A DNA stretch of 64,000 bases, taken from positions 62,001 through 126,000 of the forward strand of contig JAPQWV010000686.1 of assembly GCA_027422505.1 (NCBI GenBank). The letters are read 5' to 3'. A program made the translations under genes and the position numbers. The notes below the pieces were generated by a model, which was given only the letters and a program-made list of their open reading frames with translations, ran no database searches and was not told the origin of the DNA. This DNA is from Craterostigma plantagineum (lineage: Eukaryota > Streptophyta > Magnoliopsida > Lamiales > Linderniaceae). Of the stretch, positions 10,609 to 22,135 are shown in pieces. Within the stretch, counting starts at the first letter, position 1, and each line of letters begins with the position of its first letter.

Positions 10609-11723
10609 ATATCATTATTTTTAGGTTTTCATAAATTTTAGGGTTTTCTATAATTAGGGTTTGGCAACTTAAAAACTTATACAGTTTAGCAAATATACTG
10701 ATATAATAATATTTATTTATTCAGAGAATCGACTTATAGGGATTCCGTCAGACCCCTCATTTAGCGATATCGGGAGGACAGGTAGGTGGATTATCCATCT
10801 ACAATACGTAAACACATTTATGTGTTTTCACGCGATTATGTGATTTACGTGACTTATGTGCTTTACCTGTTTTACGTATGTTTTATATAAATCATGTTTT
10901 ATGATATTTTTATATGAATGGCACGTGCATATCACGTTAGGGCGAGAGATGTTTGTACCGTAGTGTGACGGTAATAATATGAGATATTGACGTACGGGGT
11001 AGAAAGAGATGCTTGTGATTGGGTGACTCTTAGAGGAGTCGAGGTTGGGCTCACTGGGCACCTGGCGGAGACAGACGTGATCGATCTGTCTACCTGGACG
11101 TGATCGATTCGGGGTGCATACCGCCGGATGGGATTTTCTTTGTGATTAGTGCGGGAGGTATACGACCTGGTAGGAGGACATTGACGTGATCGATCAGTGC
11201 ACTACCGGCGTAGCTCGCCGCGAGACTTGGGGGTGGCCTCCCAGTCGTCTATTGCGCGCGGAGGTGTCGAGCCTAACGTAGGGCCCTGTATTGTGCGAAA
11301 TAGGAATGTGAGAAAAGAAAGAGTGTGCATTATATCATGTTGTGAGAAATTGGGATCGGGTTGAGTGCACACTTGCATACATGCACTTTATTCACCTACT
11401 GGGCAAATTACTCAGTGTTTACGTGTTGTAGGTACTGAGTCCGACGCTGATACGCGTTGTGACTGAGGCGGCTGGTGGCGGTGCTCTACGGACTTTTGAG
11501 GGCGGTGCGGTACATGGATGAAGACCTGTGGAGCGGCGTTAGCGCTTTTTGTTCTTTTGATAATTTTTGGGGCATCGGCCCGTGTACAGAGATAACGATG
11601 TAGACAGATTTTTATATTAGTGTATATTATTTTAGGAAAAAGTTTTAATTAGACGGGCCTTCCGCGGCTTACGTTGCGGAAATCCGCCACTAGTCCTAAT
11701 TGGAAAAGTAGGGTCGCCACAGG

Positions 11724-11735
11724 TGGTATCAGAGC
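11724..11735 (+). other. Primer-binding site, element A copy 2
   Basis: TGGTATCAGAGC lies two bases after LTR2, identical to the site of copy 1. Confidence 0.92.
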
Positions 11736-11882
11736 GTAGGCTTTAGATTCTGATGACTGTCCATGTACTGCCGCTCAAAAGTCTGGAGAACCAGCCTGGC
11801 CTGTAAGTTTACTTCTTGAGTATGTGATTACGTGTTATTTGATACATGTGCTCTCTATGACTGATTGTAGAACTAGTTGAAA

Positions 11883-12790
11883 ATGCCGAGGACACGTAGA
11901 GAAGTAGGTGAAACTAGTCGTAGGGCGGGTTCCGAATCCCCACCAAATGAGGACCGCTCTACCATCCATCAGTTAACTGATCTGATTCGGTGGCAGTCCG
12001 ATCAGATTAATGATCTCATCCATCGCCAAAATTCCTCGGAACGTCACTCATCCCCTGGCCTAGAACGGGTAGAGGCTGCAGGGGAAAGGTTCCGACGGTT
12101 AAACCCCCTTCGTTCGAGGAAGCAGTCGATCCTACCTTTGCGGAGGATTGGCTCAGAACAATAGAAAATATGTTTCGAGTTAGCCACCTGCCTGATACTG
12201 AAAAGGTGACGTGTGCCACCTTTATGTTACGTGGGAACGCGGGCTACTGGTGGGACACCATTCAGGTGCTCGAGGATCCCAATATGATGACCTGGGAAAG
12301 GTTCAAAACGCTCTTTCGGGGCAAATACTTTACCGCACCTGATAGAGCACAGAAGCTGAATGAATTTATAAACCTGAAACAAGGAGGGATGTCCGTAGCC
12401 GACTACATCCGCAAATTTGAGCAGCTCTCGTGGTTTGCGCCACATATAGTGGCTACAGATGAGCTGAAGATCGAGCGTTTTCTAGAAGGTCTCAAACCTG
12501 AGATCTTCCGAAGCGTTAGCATGTATGATACTGAAGGAAAGACTTACGCTCGTATCGCTGAACGAGCAATATTAGCTGAGCAAGCAGAGAGTAGAGTTAC
12601 CAAGGCTCAAGATGCCAAACGACGAGCAGAGGTGCAACAAGGAGGAGGGAATCAGAAAAGCCCGTTCTTTGGCAAGAATCTGAACAATCGTGGAAATCAA
12701 CCAGGCCAGCAGAACTGGAGACCGAGGCCAAACCAAGGACCAGCTAACATTTTAAACCGACCCCTAAACATTGTACCTCAGTGTCGGTAG
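11883..12790 (+). pseudogene. Gag of Tekay element A, copy 2 (frameshifted)
   Basis: Same domain order as copy 1 and almost identical to it. The likely start is the ATG at 11883. This copy keeps the C that copy 1 lost near 3503, but has lost a C in the run near 12105, so the frame shifts between RRLNP and the AEDWLRTIENMF region. The gag core (CATFMLRGNAGYWW, ERFKTLFRGKYF) is intact. The first zinc knuckle carries the same TAG (12788-12790) as copy 1. Beyond that TAG, copy 2 stays in frame into the second knuckle CFRCGKIGHYARVC. Confidence 0.87.
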
Positions 12791-15700
12791 TGTGGGCGCT
12801 AACACTACGGACTATGCCATGGGCCAAGACCAAACCCAACTCCCCAGTGCTTCCGGTGCGGAAAGATTGGCCACTATGCCAGGGTCTGTAACGAGAAGAT
12901 ACCGCAAGTTCCAACCCAACCTTTAATCCGACCTCCACCAGTACCAGCACGAGTTTTTACTCTAACGAATGAGGAGGCCGAAGCAAATCCTTCTGTGGTC
13001 ACGGGTACGTTGACTATCTATAACGTGCCCACCTCTGTGTTAATTGACTCTGGGGCCACACATTCATTTGTGTCAGCCAAATATGTGGAAAAGGTGGGAG
13101 TTCTCCTACCTTAGCTGAGTGCAATTACATAGTTACCCTACCACACGGTGATCCGACGCGCACTAACCAAGTGCTGGAAGGATGCTCCGTTAACATTGAG
13201 GGTAGAGATCTGAGCGTCGATCTGATTGTGATCCCAATGAATGACTATGATGTTATCTTTGGGATGGATTGGCTCTCGAGATATGGAGCCATTATAGATT
13301 GTCACAAGAAGGTCGTAAAATTTCAACTGCCCGAAGAAGAGGTGTTTACTTTTTCGGGAAAAACTACTATGAATCGTATTCCGCAAATCTCTGCGTTGAA
13401 GGCTCAACGACTGTTGAGGTCCGGTTGTGAGTCTTATCTAGTACATGCGGTGAAGGCAGAGGAGTTACCTCAGCCAGAACTGAAGGATGTACGAGTATAC
13501 TGATGTATTTCCCGATGATCTCCCGGGGTTACCCCTGATCGAGAAATACAGTTTACGATAGATCTGTGCTGGGGTCCGCCCCAATCTCCAAAGCTCCTTA
13601 TCGACTAGCGCCGAACGAACTGAAAGAATTGAAGGAACAGCTAGAGGACTTGTTGCAGAAAGGGTTTATTCAGCCCAGCTTTTCACCGTGGGGAGCACCA
13701 GTCCTATTCGTGCGAAAGAAAGACGGGTCGATGCGACTGTGTATCGACTATCGGGAATTGAACAAGATCACAATCAAGAATAAATACCCATTACCGAGGA
13801 TCGATGATCTATTCGACCAACTACAGGGTGCTACGGTATTCTCGAAAATTGACCTCCGTTCGGGATACCATCAGTTGAAGATCAGGGAGGTAGATGTTCC
13901 TAAAACCGCATTCAGTACAAGGTACAGCCATTATGAGTTTCTGGTCATGCCTTTTGGACTGACAATTGCTCCAGCTACTTTTATGGACTTGATGAATCGA
14001 GTTTTTAAGAACTATCTCGACTGTTTCGTAATCGTCTTTATTGACGATATTCTGATCTATTCTAAGACGAGGGAGGAACACGAGAATCATTTACGAATCA
14101 TCTTAGGAATCCTGCGAGAGAAACAGCTCTACGCCAAATTCAAGAAATGCGAATTTTGGCTTGAGCAAGTAGCCTTCTTGGGACACGTGATTTCCGGGAG
14201 TGGAATCTCCGTGGACCCGAGTAAGATTGAGGCCGTGAACAATTGGCCACGACCAACTACTCCGACCGAGGTTTGAAGTTTTCTAGGACTTGCGGGATAT
14301 TACCGTAAGTTCATAGCTGACTTCTCAAGCATTGCCTCGACTCTGACGAACCTGACCAGAAAGAACGTACCTTTCAAGTGGTCAGAAGCTTGCGAACAAA
14401 GTTTTCAGGAGCTGAAGAAGCGACTCACTTCTGCTCCTATTCTGACTATACCCTCGGGAACGTGAGGATTCTCAGTCTATAGTGATGCCTCGAAAAATGG
14501 ACTGGGATGCGTGCTGATGCAAAATGGGAAGGTGATCGCTTATGCTTCACGGCAACTAAAAGAATATGAAAAGAACTACCCAACCCACGACTTAGAACTT
14601 GCAGCAGTCGTCTTCGCCTTAAAGATTTGGAGACACTACCTTTACGGAGAACGGTGCGAAATCTTTACAGACCATAAGAGTCTGAAATATTTCTTCACTC
14701 AGAAAGAGCTGAATATGAGACAACGACGATGGCTGGAACTTGTAAAAGACTACGACTGCGTTATTAATTATCATCCGGGCAAAGCGAACGTAGTCGCTGA
14801 CGCGCTTAGTCGAAAGGCGATAGGTACGGAACTGCACAGGCTTGGAATGGAAATAGTCCATTTGGGCGAAGTCGAAACGAAACTAGCAACGCTGACTCTT
14901 CAGCCGACGTTGCTAGAGCAAATTCAAAGAACACAAAAAAAGGATCAATTCTATTTAAAGGCGAAGGATACACTACCCGAAGACTTCGAAATCCGGGCAG
15001 ACGGAACTTTGCTATACAAGAATCGGCTATACGTGCCCAACGACGAGGAGTTACGACGAACGATAATGACAGAGGCGCACGCAACAATGTACTCAGTACA
15101 CCCGGGCGCGACAAAGATGTACCAAGATTTGAGAATGATATATTGGTGGCCGGGAATGAAGAAGGATAGAGCCACGTTCGTAAGTACATGTATGACGTGC
15201 CAGCTGATCAAAACAGAACATCAGCGACCAGCTGGAACTCTGCAGCCTTTACCTATTCCTGAATGGAAATGGGACCACATCACGATGGGCTTCGTCGTTG
15301 GTTTTCCTAAAATGACGAAAGGCCACGATGCTATTTGGGTGATTGTTGATCGCCTAACCAAATCCATTTCATTCCTATCAGTTCTACTTTTTCCATGGAA
15401 CGCTACGCTGAATTATATATTTAGGAAATTGTTTGACTCCATGGAATCCCAATCTCCATCGTCTCGGATCGAGATTCGAGATTTCTATCCAATTTCTGGC
15501 AGGGCCTACAGAAAGCGATGGGTACTAAACTCTCGTTCAGTACTGCATATCATCCCCAGACTGATGGGTAGTCTGAACGAACGATCCAAACCCTTGAGGA
15601 CATGTTACGAGCGTGCGTACTAGACTTCAAGGGAAACTGGAGTAAGTACTTGCCGCTGATCGAATTTTCTTATAACAATAGCTTCCACGCTACGATCGGG

Positions 15701-16325
15701 ATGGCACCGTACGAGGCATTGTACGGGCGCAAGTGTCGATCTCCTATCCATTGGGACGAAATCGGCGAACGAGCTTTATTAGGACCTGATATGATTCGAG
15801 AAACAACAGAAGCAGTGACCAAAATTCGAGAACGAATGCGAACTGCTCAAAGTCGACAGAAGAGCTATGCAGATCATCGACGACGGCCTTTGGAGTTCGC
15901 AGAAGACGATCAAGTATTTCTGAAGATTTCCCCAATGAAAGGAGTAAAGCGTTTTGAAAAGAAGGGCAAGCTAAGTCCCAGATACATAGGCCCCTTCAAG
16001 ATAGTCAAACGAGTCGGCGAGGTTGCGTATCAGTTAGAATTGCCGACTTCCCTATCGCAAGTTCACGACATATTTCACGTATCGACATTACGAAAATACG
16101 TCAGTCATATCATTCAGAACGAGCTTCTTTATCAACAGCTCAAGCCTGACTTGAGTTACGAAGAGAAGCCTGTAGAGATTTTGATGTACGAGTCGAAACG
16201 ACTACGGAATAAGACTATTCCGTTAGTTAAGGTTTTGTGGCGGAATCAATCAGTTGAGGAAGCCACCTGGGAGCGTGAGAGATGATATGAGAGTTCGTTA
16301 TCCCGAATTATTCCAGTCGGCGTAA
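12791..16325 (+). pseudogene. Pol of Tekay element A, copy 2
   Basis: The order is the same as copy 1. The protease has DSGATHSF near 13050, then a TAG and the shared frameshift near 13110. An 11-bp deletion near 13490 and a base loss near 13567 follow. The RT is otherwise open from 13566 to 14276, with FIDDILIYS intact. A TGA at about 14274 replaces Arg, and another stop lies near 14465. RNase H and integrase are open from 14511. The first integrase catalytic Asp reads Gly (TMGFVVGF instead of TMDFVVGF), the shared frameshift lies near 15375, and a TAG replaces Gln in DGQSERT near 15567. A 9-bp deletion and a 2-bp insertion affect the chromodomain-like tail. Confidence 0.9.
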
Positions 16326-16346
16326 TTTCGGGGACGAAATTCTTTT

Positions 16347-16362
16347 AAGGGGGGGGGGAGGA
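16347..16362 (+). other. Polypurine tract of element A copy 2
   Basis: AA, a run of 11 G, then AGGA immediately precede LTR3. The G run is longer than in copy 1, where a C interrupts it. Confidence 0.83.
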
Positions 16363-18860
16363 TGTAATACCCGTATAGATGTTGGATGACTTCAAATTAA
16401 AAATGGAACTTAATTAAAGAACTTTTGAAAATAATAATAAAAGACATACAATATTAAGTGGGTAAATTGATAATATAGACTTGAGATATTAAGCATGGTT
16501 TAAATACATGACTTTGGCCCAAACATATTTACACGATGAGATTAATATTTACGTTGCTTGAGTGGGAAGGAAGTAACAATCACCGCCTAGTCATTTCAGA
16601 TTTATTAAATCAAAGTATGATACTTATCTCCAAGTTGTACAACTAACAAAAAAACATATACAAGAACAAGTGTTAAAGAGAGAGAGCGTGAGCAAGGAGA
16701 AGAAAACGATAGGAAGCCACCAAACTTTTATCTTCAAAAGAGAAACTAATCAACGAGTGAGGTATGAAATTTCATAATATATATTGAGTTGTTTCTTTTG
16801 TTTGGATATTTTAAGAATATATAGGGCTGAGTCACGATTATAAAGGACACTCAAAAGCTAACATAAATCGAAAACCCTAGTTCATAAGAATTCACTTTGT
16901 AATCATAAGGGGCTAAGATGATGTAAGTCTTAATGATTTTACAGCATGAGGTGAATTTTGATAGGTATTTCATAAGGATTAGATGTCGATATGTGATAAG
17001 TGCTTGTTTTGAATATATATGTCGATATATGTGTATACTCATTGAAGGAAGTTGTCGAAAGATATCATAAAAATCGAGATAAGATTGTTCCTTTATAAGA
17101 TAATATCGAGATGTGTCATAGAAGGAATTCTGAGATGATTCCAAGATGTATTATATTAAATGTCGAAGTATGAGAGCTTTTAGAATATCGAAATGTGTGA
17201 TAATAGTAGTGAGAACCTCGACATTTTTAAGTAAGAGCTCGACATTTATTGGGTATAGATCTCGACAATTGGTAAAGAATGAGCTCGACATTTTATATGT
17301 AACTTCGACATTTTCCTTCAAAAGCTCGATATTTATTAGATATAGATATATGATGGAGCTCGAGATTTTTCTTACACAGTTTTCGACCTTAGTGAGACTT
17401 TGATATAGGATTTCGATATACATACAAAGATGTCGAGATGCTTTCAATAGTAATAGGTCTCGACATTTTATAAGAGTTTCGACATCTTTAAGGAATAGAC
17501 CTCGACATTTTCAGCTCGACCTAGAAATGTATTCGACATCTTTATATGTCTCGACATTTATATGTCTCGACATATGCTAAACAATGAGCTCGACGTTCTA
17601 TAGGAATAGATTTCGACAATGTTTAAATATTTCGACACTTAATATAATTTCAATAGTTTAAAAATGTTCTACAATTAATAAATTTTCGGTATTTTAGAAT
17701 TTTTGATATATCTAGGGTTTTCAAAATTTTAGGGTTTATTTATTTTAGGAATATCATTATTTTTAGGTTTTCATAAATTTTAGGGTTTTCTATAATTAGG
17801 GTTTGGCAACTTAAAAACTTATACAGTTTAGCAAATATACTGATATAATAATATTTATTTATTCAGAGAATCGACTTATAGGGATTCCATCAGACCCCTC
17901 ATTTAGCGATATCGGGAGGACAGGTAGGTGGATTATCCATCTACAATACGTAAACACATTTATGTGTTTTCATGCGATTATGTGATTTACGTGACTTATG
18001 TGCTTTACCTGTTTTACGTACGTTTTATATAAATCATGTTTTATGATATTTTTATATGAATGTCACGTGCATATCACGTTAGGGCGAGAGATGTTTGTAC
18101 CGTAGTGTGACGGTAATAATATGAGATATTGACGTACGGGGTAGAAAGAGATTCTTGTGATTGGGTGACTCTTAGAAGAGTCGAGGTTGGGCTCACTGGG
18201 CACCTGGCGAAGACAGACGTGATCGATCTGTCTACCCGGACGTGATCGATTCGGGGTGCATACCGCCGGATGGGATTTTCTTTGTGATTAGTGTGGGAGG
18301 TATACGACCTGGTAGGAGGACATTGACGTGATCGATCAGTGCACTACCGGCGTAGCTCGCCGCGAGACTTGGGGGTGGCCTCCCAGTAGTCTATTGTGCG
18401 CGGAGGTGTCGAGCCTAACCTAGGGCCCTGTATTGTGTGGAATAGGAATGTGAGAAAAGAAAGAGTGTGCATTATATCATGTTGTGAGATGGGATCGGGT
18501 TGAGTGCACACTTGCATACATGCACTTTATTCACCTACTGGGCAAATTGCTCAGTGTTTACGTGTTGTAGGTACTGAGTCCGACGCTGATACGCGTCGTG
18601 ACTGAGGCGGCTGGTGGCGGTGCTCCACGGACTTTTGAGGGCGGTGCGGTACATGGATGAAGACCTGTGGAGCGGCGTTAGCGCTTTTTGTTCTTTTGAT
18701 AATTTTTGGGGCTTCGGCCCGTGTACAGAGATAACGATGTAGACAGATTTTTATATTAGTGTATATTATTTTAGGAAAACGTTTTAATTAGACGGGCCTT
18801 CCGCGGCTTACGTTGCAGAAATCCGCCACTAGTCCTAATTAGAAAAGTAGGGTCGCTACA
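16363..18860 (+). repeat. Family A LTR3 (3' LTR), 2.50 kb
   Basis: Begins TGTAATACCCGTA, then jumps to TAGATGTTGGATG. About 100 bp present in LTR1 and LTR2 is missing, with only a few bases of repeat at the breakpoint. Ends GGGTCGCTACA at 18860, where the other two read GCCACA. The TSD ACTAC follows. The TCGA array, the hairpins (near 18213-18340) and the core module are retained. Confidence 0.92.
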
Positions 18861-18865
18861 ACTAC

Positions 18866-19026
18866 TTATTCGCTTTGCAAATAAAGCAACCTGACACTGG
18901 AACGTTCGTACCCCTGATGAAATATAGCAAGGAGTTGCTAACAAAATTCGGGATGAGTGATTCCAAAGTGATTTCAACCACCATGCATCAAACCACCAAA
19001 ATAGACAATGATGAATCAGGTACACC
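18866..19026 (+). pseudogene. Ty1/copia pol fragment (H1, part 2: end of RT)
   Basis: The open frame continues the RT interrupted at 584: NYLFALQIKQPDTG, then LMKYSKELLTKFGMSDSKVI and MHQTTKIDNDESGTPV, the usual segment between RT and RNase H in copia pol. It is cut at 19026 by the LTR of element C and resumes at 29863. ACACC is present at both ends of that insertion (19022-19026 and 29858-29862). Confidence 0.88.
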
Positions 19027-20401
19027 TGTGGCGCCCCGCCATCCAATAACCAATTCTACGTTATCTTACGTGCCTAACAAAGTAGGGAGTTGGAAGTCTT
19101 GCCAAAAACGTAATGAAAATTTTCCATTTAGATAACGGAGTACACTTTACACGTCAAAAGAATAATTCCAATTGTAATTACACTGGGAGGGCATCTATGT
19201 GCAGCCAAAAGTACACTAGATCACCCGGCCACACAGGTCGTCATCCATGTACACTCCTCCTGCAAAAGTCGTTGGAAGCTTTCAAACCTTGCCTTGCCAT
19301 CAACGATCACGTACCATGGTCGTGCGAACCTACAACACATAACATAAGGGATGAGCAGTCGTGGCTCAGTAAGTAGAAAATAAGCATGATATGCACATGT
19401 CAACCCCCGCAACAGCAATCCGCGCCGAAGCATCTATCACTCATACTATCTTTACTCAGGGCCCTCAGCTAGTTAACTATGCATCGTAAAAGAGCCCTAT
19501 CGTAAATGCGTGACACTGACCTACGCTGGGTAGCCTACGCTAGGTTTCCCTAGGTCGCACCCTCCCAGGTCGTCCCCTCTGCCATGCGATAGCCTACGCT
19601 AGGATTCCCCCTAGGTCGCTCCTTCCAGGTCGCTCCTTCCCTCCAATATCTTCGGTCCATCAACACCGTTATGGCATCAACGCTATCATATCTCGGCAAC
19701 GCATCAACGTTGTCCGTAAAACCATCGGTGCACCAATGTCGTCTCGGTGCCATAGAAGCCGCCCTTGACTCAACTATGAGTCGACAACAAATGCCCAAAG
19801 TATCGATCGCTTTTAAGCGATATACAACATGCGTACTCAACCCGCACAACCCCACCCACACATGATCATGCATGCTCGTGAATATGCAACATGAGATAAT
19901 GCTAAACTACTTACCGTGCATAGGCATCTAATTTACTTCACATAATTTAGGCAAAACACAGAGGCACGTAAGTTGCATAAATTAAGCACTTTTAACATGT
20001 TATGTGTTGTAGTGAAGTGAAGTTTCCACTTACCTGTCGTCCGAGTTATGCTATTTCACTGTCTTGGGAATTGCCTACCGTTCGACCTTTAAACATAAAT
20101 ATTTGCGCATTAGTGTCGTCTCTTGATTGCGGACTACGCTAAAATATTTAAATTTGGTTATGCTATTTGCTAAGTTTCTAAGTCCTTCGATTTCTACCCT
20201 AAGTCGTGTTAGCACTTAGTATATGCGTATCTAGGTAGTTCGGTGAAACACCTAAGTGTTGAGTCGATTCGCCCGATTCGTCAACCTTCAAATCGTCCAT
20301 TTCATCATTCATGAAATCCCGTGATTCGCCCGATTTATCATGACTTGGTTTCGTCGATTAGTGTATGCATCGATCACAATTTCGTCCGACTTCTTGGGAA
20401 T
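19027..20401 (-). repeat. Family C 3' LTR, truncated
   Basis: It aligns with 27053 to about 28441 of the other LTR (by eye near 90% identity), including the core module at 19327-19400 and the CGCCCGATT motifs near 20265-20340. Homology stops at CTTCTTGGGAA near 20401, where copia LTR sequence begins. Roughly the first 1.4 kb of this LTR (in the element's own orientation) has been lost. Confidence 0.82.
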
Positions 20402-22120
20402 TACTAGTTTACGCGAGTGGTAGCTCCTCGTCCTTTTCTTCAAGGCTTCCTCGATGGTGGTGGATGGCACTATATCGTCACGCAGACCTCGCAGTGTACC
20501 ACGGAATCAGTTCTCTAAAGATGGCTAGAGAGAACTGAGCCGTCGCGTGGGAGAAACGTGTGTGCGTTTGGGTGTGTTTTGTGCCTTTTGTTGATTTCGA
20601 AAATCACCTCTTTTTTTCTCTCTCTGGACTTGGATTTCGATATCTTAGTCCTTAACGTGTAAGAGATTTTTGTCAAATCTTACTCTCTTTTGAATTTCAA
20701 ATACAAACTTAAGGAAACTCGCTATTATTAGAAAACTAACTTAAATACCATGTCAAACTTAGTATATTTAAATATGGTATGGAATTCGAAATTTAATCCT
20801 AAATTAATTTCGAAATTTAAATAAATAATATTCGAAATATTTTATTCCATATTTATTTTTATTAAATATGCAAATTCCGAAAATACCCTTAAAGGCATAT
20901 TTCGAAATTAGCTTAAAGTGAAATCCAATTTTATCCTCAAGCCCATTAAGCACTTGGTCAAGCCCAAGTCTTAAAGTTAGTTTCGTAAGAAGTCCAACTT
21001 CGATCCAATAAAGGGCCCGAGGCCCATTAAGGCGTGGCCCAAGGCCCGTTAAGGCCCAAAGCACTTTCTCTCCTTATCAGTACACGTTGCTGATCCTTTT
21101 TAAGCCCGACTCTCTAGGTTCGATTCAATTGGCAAGGGAGAAATCCAAGAGTTCGATAGTTACCTAGCCAATCCCGAAGTACCGAACCGTAACCCGATTT
21201 GAGTGCGAATTTTGACCCAGTCTTTATCCCAGAACCTCACTATAGATAACAGTGCTACGTATAAAGCCTTCAGCTGTGTCCCAATCAAGTGAGAGCCATG
21301 GTCCATGTCAAACTCACTAAACTCGATTCTGTGATAACACGGAGACGAGGCAAATTACCAAACTACCCTCCATGTCTCACATGAGTTAGTTCAATACCTT
21401 GGCCAATGATTTCGTAATTTCCCTGTCGTCGTTCGCATAGGACATTTATCTCGATTACTTGCGAGACTGTGAATCCGTACTCGGCGGTCTAAGCCCTACA
21501 ATCACAAATCGTCATCAAGACTGCATCTGGCCTACTGACCCATATAACAGCAAATCGGGTCGAGGGGAACTAGTGACAGTCAAGACTTCGAAGTCAACTC
21601 CGTCAAAGCCCCTTTCGGTCTAAGGTTCACGTTGACTACTATAGTGTTGTCGTCGGTCATTGACACTCCTTCAGTAATAAGCCATGTTCGGCCGTACGAC
21701 CCGTGAGTCAGTGTCCTTGAAACGAGTCAATCCCTTGATTCGATTCGTATCACAAGTCATGACCTCCTATTCCAAACGAGATATCGGCACACGATAGGTC
21801 ATCGACAAATAAACCATGATAGGTTATCCAACACCCAACTGGAGCCTCATGCTTACGGACTTTTAGTGTTCGAGGTTAAGAGTCCACTGCTGCCTTCCTC
21901 TCTCGTACCCATCGAGATCAGTGACTCAACTCGACACATTTGGATTTGTTCATTTGTTGCTTTACCGGATGCTAAGTAAAGAACTATTATATCCAATAAA
22001 TGAACAATGCCTTTCATTAAACACATGAAAATATCTTATTAGACAAAATGTCGAGTGATAAATAATCTAATGCCCTATACAATCTAATCCCCGTACAGAT
22101 TCAAGGGCATATTCCTAACA
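20402..22120 (-). repeat. Copia B 3' LTR, 1.72 kb
   Basis: On the minus strand it begins TGTTAGGAATATGCCC at 22120, right after the PPT, and runs down to about 20402, ending AGTAATTCCCAA without the expected terminal CA. The region is AT-rich, with a TTCGAAATT-rich part around 20790-20910. Only one copy is present, so the boundaries rest on the PPT and on where family C homology stops. Confidence 0.72.
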
Positions 22121-22133
22121 ATCTCCCACTTGC
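22121..22133 (-). other. Polypurine tract of copia B
   Basis: On the minus strand GCAAGTGGGAGAT directly precedes TGTTAGGAATATG. GTGGGAGATTGTT is the common PPT/LTR junction form in Angela-like copia elements. Confidence 0.85.
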
Positions 22134-22135
22134 AC

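Larger units (their letters stand above)
7820..11721 (+). repeat. Family A LTR2 (shared middle LTR) carrying an L1 insertion
   Basis: Begins TGTAATACCCG after the PPT and ends GGGTCGCCACA before GG and a primer site, so it serves as 3' LTR for copy 1 and 5' LTR for copy 2. Without the 1.3-kb LINE (9312-10608) and its duplicated 14 bp, it is about 2.59 kb and nearly identical to LTR1. The TCGA array, the three hairpins (near 11069-11192) and the core module (near 11389) are all present. Confidence 0.93.
585..18860 (+). mobile_element. Tandem Tekay-type Ty3/gypsy element A (LTR-internal-LTR-internal-LTR)
   Basis: Three LTRs of one family (585-3164, 7820-11721, 16363-18860) enclose two internal regions with gag-pol in the same order. 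The whole block, not each copy, is flanked by ACTAC (580-584 and 18861-18865). LTRs begin TGTAATACCCG and end GTCGCCACA or GTCGCTACA. A tRNA-iMet type primer site TGGTATCAGAGC follows LTR1 and LTR2, and a G-rich PPT precedes LTR2 and LTR3. The shared middle LTR is what unequal recombination between LTRs of two sister copies produces. The integrase followed by a chromodomain-like tail points to the Tekay/Del chromovirus lineage. Both internal copies are defective. Confidence 0.92.

Noticed and set aside
7820..16362. Reading tandem A as two independent adjacent insertions
   Set aside because: There is no target duplication beside LTR2. Its left side is a PPT and its right side a primer site, so it is shared by both copies.
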